From NCBI GenBank assembly GCA_025356615.1, contig JANXSH010000645.1:1-5575 (forward strand): a stretch of 5,575 nucleotides of DNA, in the 5' to 3' direction. The position numbers and the translations under genes were made by a program. Position 1 is the stretch's first letter. Each line of letters opens with the position of its first letter. The notes below the pieces were generated by a model that did no database searches, was not told where the DNA came from, and saw only the letters and a list, made by a program, of their open reading frames with translations. The DNA comes from Planctomycetia bacterium (GTDB lineage Bacteria; Planctomycetota; Planctomycetia; Gemmatales; Gemmataceae). This document shows, piece after piece, positions 1 through 5,575 of this stretch.

Positions 1-1
1 A

Positions 2-73
2 TATAGTCTCCTTGCCAAGTCTTTGAAAAACGTGCCCTCAGCGAAGCAGTTTGCGTCGATCCACGCTTACTGA
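2..73 (+). pseudogene. Possible 3' remnant of a transposase-like gene
   Basis: The frame starting at base 2 is open from the window edge to a TGA at 71-73 and ends in SLKNVPSAKQFASIHAY. The pattern S-A-x-x-F-x-S-x-H-A recalls a segment near the C-terminus of IS6-type and related DDE transposases, where it is usually followed by a V-x-N-x-F-N stretch. Here a stop follows the His-Ala-Tyr directly, so if the resemblance is real the gene is broken. Only 23 residues are visible and the match is from memory, so it may equally be the normal end of an unrelated gene or non-coding sequence. Confidence 0.22.
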
Positions 74-225
74 ACAAACGCTTTATCATTGTCCTGTAAT
101 CACTTACGGCTGGAAAATAACTCCTAAACCCTAGACAGAGAGAAATCCAAGAATAAGAGGAAGAGACATAGGCGTTCCGCTTCTCTTGTTTGGTGATCGA
201 ACTCCTGACTGCCTTCTTCATTGTA

Positions 226-254
226 TTGTCTTCTCTGTGTTTTCTGTCTAGAAT
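226..254 (+). promoter_or_regulatory. Sigma-70-like promoter candidate before the methyltransferase-like frame
   Basis: TTGTCT at 226-231 and TAGAAT at 249-254 are separated by 17 bases. They match the sigma-70 consensus at 4 of 6 and 5 of 6 positions. The site lies about 80 bases before the GTG at 336 and before the nested inverted repeat, so a transcript from it would carry the hairpin in its leader. AT-rich DNA yields such matches by chance, so this is only a candidate. Confidence 0.33.
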
Positions 255-330
255 TTTACACTTATCCAGGGAGGCGGTAGGTAGAAAGAGCGGACCAATC
301 CTGTCGCTTGGCTAAAAGGCTGTCCGGAAT

Positions 331-414
331 CAACAGTGTCCGGCACGATGGTTGCTCTGGATGCCCTGGGGCAAGCCCAGGGCATCCCGGCACAAAACGT
401 GCCGGACACTGTTG
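331..414. repeat. Nested inverted repeat (REP/MITE-like palindromic element)
   Basis: The outer arms are a perfect 17-bp inverted repeat: CAACAGTGTCCGGCACG at 331-347 and its reverse complement at 398-414. Inside is a second perfect hairpin with 12-bp arms (359-370 and 376-387) and a 5-base loop, GCAAG. A third, alternative stem pairs CCGGCAC at 387-393 with GTGCCGG at 399-405. A further copy of TGTCCGG sits at 321-327. The total is 84 bases of mutually exclusive or stacked stems, far more than chance predicts. It lacks the U-tract of an intrinsic terminator. The form resembles dispersed palindromic repeats (REP elements or small non-autonomous elements), but membership of a repeat family cannot be shown from one copy. 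Confidence 0.85.
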
Positions 415-722
415 GAGGAGAAGGGGAGATCCTTGGCGTCGTCGATCAGCAGCGTCCTGTCGCCTTGTCCGCCGGGTGGGGTTCCTCGATGACAGGGGAC
501 ACTCTCGAACGATTAGCGAAGAAGGGCCATGATTTTCTAGTTTGTAACAACCTCCACTTGCCGATCAACGACGATTCGGTCGATCTCGTCCTCACGAATT
601 CCGTGCCGATCGATGTGGTGGTTTTGGGCGAACCCGGTGTCCAGTCGAGCGAGATTCGACGCATTCTTGCCTCCGGTGGTGAGTGGGTTCATGATGGGAA
701 TGTGAGGCATATCAAGTCATGA
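336..722 (+). CDS. C-terminal fragment of a SAM-methyltransferase-like protein
   Basis: The frame encodes 128 residues. From about residue 26 it reads like the second half of a class I methyltransferase fold. A VGGEGE stretch (26-31) may be the remains of the glycine-rich SAM loop. LPINDDSVDLVLTNSVPID (75-93) matches the strand-4 region, usually LPFxDxSFDxVxxxx. SEIRRILASGGEWVHDG (105-121) matches the E-xx-R-x-L-x-x-G-G-x-W segment. The N-terminal Rossmann half is missing. The GTG start at 336 and the first ~20 codons lie inside the nested inverted repeat, so that part is unlikely to be native; ATG at 489 (residue 52) is an alternative. The end overlaps the next gene by ATGA at 719-722. I recall similar tails at the ends of large planctomycete secreted or toxin-like proteins, but this is memory, not a search. 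It is probably a truncated remnant, although the surviving part is uninterrupted. Confidence 0.5.
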   Translation: MSGTMVALDALGQAQGIPAQNVPDTVGGEGEILGVVDQQRPVALSAGWGSSMTGDTLERLAKKGHDFLVCNNLHLPINDDSVDLVLTNSVPIDVVVLGEPGVQSSEIRRILASGGEWVHDGNVRHIKS

Positions 723-1261
723 CACGTTTCCGCGATCTCCTGCGGTTCGACCCGGCCTCTTCCCCTGCGGGGGAGCAGGCGCGAGCCGCTAACGAGCTGC
801 CCAAGGCAGTCCGGCAAAGCAACTCGAGATGGGAGGGGGAGCCGACCACACCCCATCAGGGGAAATACCTCGTCCTGACCATCGCCTCGTATTCCCGAGC
901 CGACCTGGCCTTCTTGGACCTGCTCGACGACCATATCGCTTGCTGTCGGGTGAAGACGGTCCCGGTCTACGTCCATGACCTACTCGAATACACGAACGTG
1001 GAGGAGTTGCAGGCCGATTTTCCAGGCGTCTTGTCCACCAATCCGACGCCCCTCGCGGCCCTTTGGGAATCGGGATTGGCTCTGGGGGTCGAGTCGGGAA
1101 AGCGAGCGAGGGACATGATCGCGGAAGTGCTGGGGATCGAGGGCATTCAAACCGAGGGTTCGAAGAAGAGGACGCTGGACGAATTGCTCGCCGGCATCAC
1201 CGCCGAGAACATACCGGAGAAGGTGGACTTCGGCCCGCCCGTGGGGAGAGAACTCCTGTGA
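719..1261 (+). CDS. Hypothetical protein with a thioredoxin-like core lacking CxxC
   Basis: The protein has 180 residues and is not one I recognise by name. From about residue 48 the order of elements fits a thioredoxin fold: a strand (YLVLTIASYS, 50-59), a helix (ADLAFLDLLDDHI, 61-73), a strand (TVPVYVHDLL, 80-89), a helical segment with E95-E96, then T110-P111 in the place of the thioredoxin cis-proline, a strand pair with a glycine turn (LAALWESGLALGVES, 112-126) and a final helix (KRARDMIAEVLG, 128-139). The active-site CxxC is absent, with SYSRAD in its place, so disulfide chemistry is unlikely; the only cysteines are C75-C76. Residues 11-46 look low in structure and are encoded by repeat-like DNA. 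ATG 719 is the only in-frame ATG before the core and overlaps the stop of the upstream frame; GAGG at 704-707 is a distant possible ribosome site. The role is unknown. It could be a partner or immunity-type protein of the upstream frame. Confidence 0.6.
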   Translation: MTRFRDLLRFDPASSPAGEQARAANELPKAVRQSNSRWEGEPTTPHQGKYLVLTIASYSRADLAFLDLLDDHIACCRVKTVPVYVHDLLEYTNVEELQADFPGVLSTNPTPLAALWESGLALGVESGKRARDMIAEVLGIEGIQTEGSKKRTLDELLAGITAENIPEKVDFGPPVGRELL

Positions 1262-1273
1262 GGTGAACCACCG

Positions 1274-1321
1274 ATGCCATCACGCTGCACCATTCGTACC
1301 CTAATATCGTGTGTCTTCTAG
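1274..1321 (+). CDS. Possible 15-codon leader ORF upstream of xylA
   Basis: ATG at 1274 is preceded by AGGTGA (1261-1266) with a 7-base gap. This is the best Shine-Dalgarno arrangement in the window, better than that of xylA itself. It encodes MPSRCTIRTLISCVF and stops at TAG 1319-1321, in the same frame as xylA and 36 bases before its start. It could be a leader peptide, the stub of a truncated gene, or chance. No attenuator-type hairpin is evident after it. Confidence 0.25.
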   Translation: MPSRCTIRTLISCVF

Positions 1322-1357
1322 CGCCAGTCCCCGAATCCCGCAACCTCTCCATCCACC

Positions 1358-2673
<1,316 letters not shown>

Positions 2674-2677
<4 letters not shown>

Positions 2678-2976
2678 CCCCGGTCCGCGTCAAGCTCTAC
2701 GGCCTGATCCCGATCACACGCCGCCGCTACGTCAAGCAGCTCGTCGTCGCGCTGGTGTTGTCGGCGGCGCTGCTCCTCGGCTGGTGGCTGTACTGGCCGA
2801 CCGTGCGCGGGTCGCTCGAGGCGTCGCGCTCCGAAGTACTGGACGGCGTCGTCCGCTTCTGGAACTTCGCCCCGTACCTCATCCTGGGCATCGTCGCCTT
2901 GCAGATGATCGAGGCGTGGGTCGTGTTGCGTCGATTCCGGCGGAAAGAGGCGGAGCAGGCGAAGCCGGGCGCGTGA
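2674..2976 (+). CDS. Small two-helix membrane protein, function unknown
   Basis: The protein has 100 residues. ATG 2674 overlaps the xylA stop (ATGA, 2674-2677), which points to translational coupling and decides the start; the frame is open further upstream but only as a shadow of xylA. It has a basic N-terminus (TRRRYVK, 15-21), a first hydrophobic helix at about 23-41 (LVVALVLSAALLLGWWLYW), a polar loop of about 25 residues, a second helix at about 66-86, and a basic tail (RRFRRKEAEQAK, 86-97). The charges at both ends suggest that both termini face the cytoplasm, with the loop outside. I do not recognise a family. It has no transporter or enzyme motif. Co-transcription with xylA may be incidental, as planctomycete operons are often loosely organised. 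Confidence 0.8.
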
Positions 2977-2979
2977 AGG

Positions 2980-3008
2980 TTGCCGCGAGGCGTCGGAAGT
3001 CGGATAAT
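2980..3008 (+). promoter_or_regulatory. Sigma-70-like promoter candidate for the exported hydrolase
   Basis: TTGCCG at 2980-2985 and GATAAT at 3003-3008 are separated by 17 bases, matching the consensus at 4 of 6 and 5 of 6 positions. The pair lies in the 73-base gap between the small membrane protein gene and the hydrolase start at 3050, at a natural distance, and GATAAT stands out in GC-rich DNA. It would let the hydrolase be expressed separately from xylA. It rests on sequence match alone. Confidence 0.42.
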
Positions 3009-3049
3009 CACCCTCACCTCTCCCCATCTTCACCCCGGACACTCTGACC

Positions 3050-5542
3050 ATGCTCACCGCGACTCTGCTTCTCGCCCTGGCGTTGCCGGCCTCGGCTTCG
3101 CCGCCGACACACCCCGGCACGATATCTCAGATATCGTCGAACCACCCGATCGACGCCCGTACCGTCCAGCGCCACGGCACCGGCTACCGCTACCGCCAGG
3201 CGGGATGGATCGTCCTGCATATCGAGGGCAAGCCCTACGAGCGCGGCGTCCAGCATGGGCGGTTGCTCGCTCCCGAGATCGCGGCCCACCTGCGCTGCTT
3301 CTCGTTGACGCTCGCGCCGCGCGCGCCGTCCGACGGGTGGAAGCTCGCGCGGACCCTGACGAACGCGCTGTTCCTGCGCGGCTACCTCCCGGAGTACCTC
3401 GAGGAGATGAAGGGCATCGCCGACGGCGCGAGCGCCGCCGGGGCGCGGTTCGACGGTCGGCGGCTCGACGTGACCGACATCGCGACGCTCAACTCCTGGC
3501 CGGAGATCGAGACGCTCGACTCCGCGCTGCGGGCCACTTCGACGGGCCTCGAGGGAGTGGCGAGCCTGCCGAACCCCAGGCCGAAGGCCGACCCCAAGCC
3601 AATGCACTGTAGCGCCTTCGCCGCGACCGGGCCGGCGACGCGCGACGGCAAGATCGTCTTCGGCCACATCACCATGTTCAGCCTCTACCCCGGCGGCTTC
3701 TACAACGTCTGGCTCGACATCAAGCCCGAGAAGGGACACCGCGTCCTCATGCAGTCGTTCCCCGGCGGCATCCACTCGGGGATGGACTACTACATGAACG
3801 ACGCCGGCCTGCTCATCAGCGAGACGACGATCAGCCAGACGAAGTTCGACGGCAAGGCGACGCCCCTCGCCTCGCGCATCCGCCAGGCGATCCAGTACAG
3901 CAATTCGATCGACAAGGCGGCCGCCATCCTGCTGAAGGACAACAACGGCCTCTATACCAACGAGTGGCTCCTCGGCGACATCAAGACGGACGAGATCGCC
4001 ATGCTGGAACTCGGCACGAAGAAGCATCGGCTCAGGCGGTCGAGCAAGGGCGAGTGGTTCGGCGACACCAAGGGCTTCTACTGGGGCTGCAACAACACGA
4101 AGGATCTCGACGTGCGGTTGGAGACGGTAGCGAGTACGTCGGCCCGGCCGTCGTCGCTGACGTTCGTGCCGTCGGCGCGCGACAAGAAGTGGGTCGAACT
4201 GTACGACAAGTATCAGGGGAAGATGGACGAGTCGTTCGGCCGACTCGCCTTCACGACGCCGCCGCTGTCCGCCTTCTCGTCCCTCGACGCCAAATTTACG
4301 ACCTCGGAGATGGCCAAGCGCCTCGAGACGTGGGCGCAGTTCGGCCCGCCGTTGGGCCGGACCTGGGAGCCGACCTTCGACGAGAGGAAGAAGTACGCGG
4401 AGGTCCGCCCACTCGTCCACAACCCCTGGACGGTCCTCACCGGGAAAGCGCCTCCCGTCGAAAAAGAGACGACGAAGGTAGTCGATATCCACGACCCCGT
4501 CGGGAAGAAACTGCCCGAAGCGATCGAGGCCGACAAGTCACCGGAGACGACAAGCGCCTGGCGCGGCACGTTGAAGCCGAAGACCGGCGCGGACGCCTGG
4601 CTCGCGGCGGCGTGGCCCGCCTACGAGCGCATCGTCGCGCTGGAGAACGCCTTGCTCCTGGAGCGCGAGGACGGCAAACTGACCGAGGACGACCGCGAGC
4701 GCCTCGCCGTCGAGTTGTTCGCGTATCAGGCCGAGTATGCCCTCGCAGTAGCGGCGGGCAAGGACGTGCCGCTGGAGAAGATCGTCCCGAGCGTCCGAGA
4801 CGACGCCTGGCACCGGATCGCGCGTGGCAAGGGCGTCCTGTTCCTGCACGCCCTGCGCGGCAAGGTCGGCACGAAGGAGTTCGACGCCCTACTCGACACG
4901 TTCGGGACCGCGAACGCGGGCAAGGAGGTGACGACGGCGGCCTTCCGCGCCCACCTCGGCAAGGGAGTCGAGGCACTCTTCGACCGCTGGTACACGAAGG
5001 TCGGCCTCCCCGAGAGCGAGCAGAGTCGGTCCAGTGGGCCTTTCACCGTGCTGAGTTTCTACCCCGAGGTCGAATCGACGGTCATCGTCTACGGAACCCT
5101 CGACGAGGAGCAGGCCAACTTCGACGCGGCGAAGAAACTCCAGGCCGCGCTCCTGCGCCGGGGGAGCAACGTCGAGGTCGTGCTCAGGCGCGACAAGGAC
5201 ACGAATCCGCCCGACTACGGCCGACACCTCCTGCTCGTGGGGCGGCCGGCGACGAACGCGATCGCGCGCGACTGGGCGAAGGAGTGGCCGGTGAAGTTCG
5301 GGCCGGCGTCGGTCGTCGTGAAGGGCAAGGCGTATGCCCATGCGGATACGGGAGTGCTGGTCGCGGGCAAGAACCCGATCGACCCCCGCTACAGCGCCGT
5401 CCTGGTCGCCGGGCTGTCGGCGGATGCCACCGTGGCGCTGGCGTCGCGGTTCCGCGATAGGGGCTTGCCGGCGGGTGAGGTCGTGCTGTTCGTTCGTGGC
5501 GGAGCAGCGAAGGCGATGGTGGTTCCCAAGCCTTCCCGCTGA
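3050..5542 (+). CDS. Exported C45/phospholipase B-like Ntn hydrolase with long C-terminal extension
   Basis: The protein has 830 residues. A signal peptide covers residues 1-17 (hydrophobic core LLLALAL, likely cleavage after ASA). Residues about 34-360 resemble phospholipase B-like and C45 autoproteolytic acyltransferase/hydrolase proteins. An N-terminal segment with GKPYERGVQHGRLL (60-73) precedes MHCSAF, where C187 is the candidate nucleophile freed by self-cleavage. Then follow DGKIVFGHITMF (199-210), SFPGGIHSGMDYYMNDAGLLISETTI (split here at 236-248 and 249-261) and GCNNTKDLDVRLE (346-358). Such enzymes cleave amide or ester bonds in lipids or peptides; the substrate here is unknown. Residues ~500-575 are helical. 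Residues ~576-655 (GKGVLFLHALRGKVG, TTAAFRAHLGKG, LFDRWYTKVGLPE) resemble the end of the M1 aminopeptidase catalytic domain, without HExxH. Residues ~664-816 form an alpha/beta domain that I recall from C-termini of other planctomycete hydrolases. There is no clear Shine-Dalgarno site; ATG 3050 is fixed by the signal peptide. Confidence 0.85.
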   Translation: MLTATLLLALALPASASPPTHPGTISQISSNHPIDARTVQRHGTGYRYRQAGWIVLHIEGKPYERGVQHGRLLAPEIAAHLRCFSLTLAPRAPSDGWKLARTLTNALFLRGYLPEYLEEMKGIADGASAAGARFDGRRLDVTDIATLNSWPEIETLDSALRATSTGLEGVASLPNPRPKADPKPMHCSAFAATGPATRDGKIVFGHITMFSLYPGGFYNVWLDIKPEKGHRVLMQSFPGGIHSGMDYYMNDAGLLISETTISQTKFDGKATPLASRIRQAIQYSNSIDKAAAILLKDNNGLYTNEWLLGDIKTDEIAMLELGTKKHRLRRSSKGEWFGDTKGFYWGCNNTKDLDVRLETVASTSARPSSLTFVPSARDKKWVELYDKYQGKMDESFGRLAFTTPPLSAFSSLDAKFTTSEMAKRLETWAQFGPPLGRTWEPTFDERKKYAEVRPLVHNPWTVLTGKAPPVEKETTKVVDIHDPVGKKLPEAIEADKSPETTSAWRGTLKPKTGADAWLAAAWPAYERIVALENALLLEREDGKLTEDDRERLAVELFAYQAEYALAVAAGKDVPLEKIVPSVRDDAWHRIARGKGVLFLHALRGKVGTKEFDALLDTFGTANAGKEVTTAAFRAHLGKGVEALFDRWYTKVGLPESEQSRSSGPFTVLSFYPEVESTVIVYGTLDEEQANFDAAKKLQAALLRRGSNVEVVLRRDKDTNPPDYGRHLLLVGRPATNAIARDWAKEWPVKFGPASVVVKGKAYAHADTGVLVAGKNPIDPRYSAVLVAGLSADATVALASRFRDRGLPAGEVVLFVRGGAAKAMVVPKPSR
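3119..3137. repeat. Perfect 19-bp palindrome inside the hydrolase gene
   Basis: ACGATATCT at 3119-3127 and AGATATCGT at 3129-3137 are exact reverse complements around a single central C. It sits over codons 24-29, just after the signal-peptide codons. It is AT-rich compared with the surrounding gene. The form suits a dimeric-repressor operator near the 5' end of the gene, but no regulator is encoded here, and it may be a by-product of the coded GTISQISS. Confidence 0.55.
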
Positions 5543-5575
5543 GGCTCGCTGAACGAAAACAGGGGGTGAGTCCGT
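5543..5575 (+). other. Short non-coding end after the hydrolase
   Basis: The last 33 bases follow the TGA at 5540-5542. No hairpin and T-run typical of an intrinsic terminator is present. AGGGGG at 5561-5566 could be a ribosome binding site for a gene starting beyond the window, but nothing more can be said. Confidence 0.35.

Larger units (their letters stand above)
1..335. other. AT-richer left flank without a convincing gene
   Basis: This stretch is clearly less GC-rich than the rest of the window and has stops in every forward frame. I see no intact gene in it. It holds a short open tail ending at 73, a pair of 8-bp inverted repeats (CTAGACAG at 131-138 and CTGTCTAG at 244-251), a purine-rich run after the left repeat and a pyrimidine-rich run before the right one, and a promoter-like pair at 226-254. 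The change to GC-rich DNA near 270-320, just before the nested inverted repeat at 331-414, suggests a junction between DNA of different origin. That last point is inference. Confidence 0.5.

Noticed and set aside
195..215. Resemblance of GATCGAACTCCTGAC to a tRNA T-arm or to an Alu fragment
   Set aside because: No acceptor or anticodon stem can be drawn around it, and a short match to a eukaryotic repeat is not meaningful in this bacterial-type sequence.
331..414. Nested inverted repeat as an intrinsic terminator
   Set aside because: No T-run follows either stem on either strand, and a reading frame continues through it.
1279..1307. TAATAT at 1302-1307 as the -10 box of an xylA promoter
   Set aside because: It matches only 4 of 6 consensus bases, and no recognisable -35 box lies 16-18 bases upstream.
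3014..4492. Reverse-strand open frame of 492 codons opposite the hydrolase
   Set aside because: It has the same cause: G/C at third positions removes stops on the opposite strand. The protein is Arg-, Val- and Leu-rich without motifs.
3964..5460. Forward open frame of 498 codons in another phase of the hydrolase gene
   Set aside because: The translation is dominated by Arg, Gly, Ala and Pro, typical of a shifted frame in GC-rich DNA, and it lies wholly within the well-supported hydrolase.

Overview
The window reads as a piece of a GC-rich planctomycete chromosome, most likely from the Gemmataceae. The basis is the style of the proteins: a class II xylose isomerase and a secreted C45/phospholipase B-like hydrolase with a long planctomycete-type C-terminal extension. 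GC-rich, C-heavy coding strands and weak or absent Shine-Dalgarno sites fit the same picture. This assignment comes from recognition, not from a database search.

The left part (about 1-1261) looks like an accessory or rearranged region. The first ~300 bases are visibly less GC-rich than the rest and carry no convincing intact gene, only a possible 3' remnant of a transposase-like frame ending at 73. At 331-414 there is a nested inverted repeat: 17-bp outer arms around a perfect 12-bp hairpin. A 128-codon frame starts with GTG inside this repeat. It encodes what looks like the C-terminal half of a SAM-methyltransferase-like domain. It overlaps by ATGA with a 180-aa gene whose core resembles a thioredoxin fold without the CxxC motif. 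Both frames begin in repeat-like DNA, so this may be a damaged or rebuilt gene pair.

The right part (1358-5542) is ordinary, dense, same-strand coding DNA. xylA (xylose isomerase) has all of its metal and catalytic residues. It overlaps by ATGA with a 100-aa protein with two membrane helices, so the two are probably translationally coupled. After 73 bases containing a plausible sigma-70-type promoter comes an 830-aa exported protein. It has a signal peptide, an Ntn-hydrolase (phospholipase B-like/C45) domain with Cys187 as candidate nucleophile, a helical stretch like the C-terminal end of M1 aminopeptidases, and a C-terminal alpha/beta domain.

No tRNA, rRNA, CRISPR array or complete insertion sequence was seen. 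The genes do not form one obvious pathway. Sugar isomerisation (xylA) and an exported amide or lipid hydrolase would both suit a scavenging heterotroph, but the link is inferred only from adjacency.
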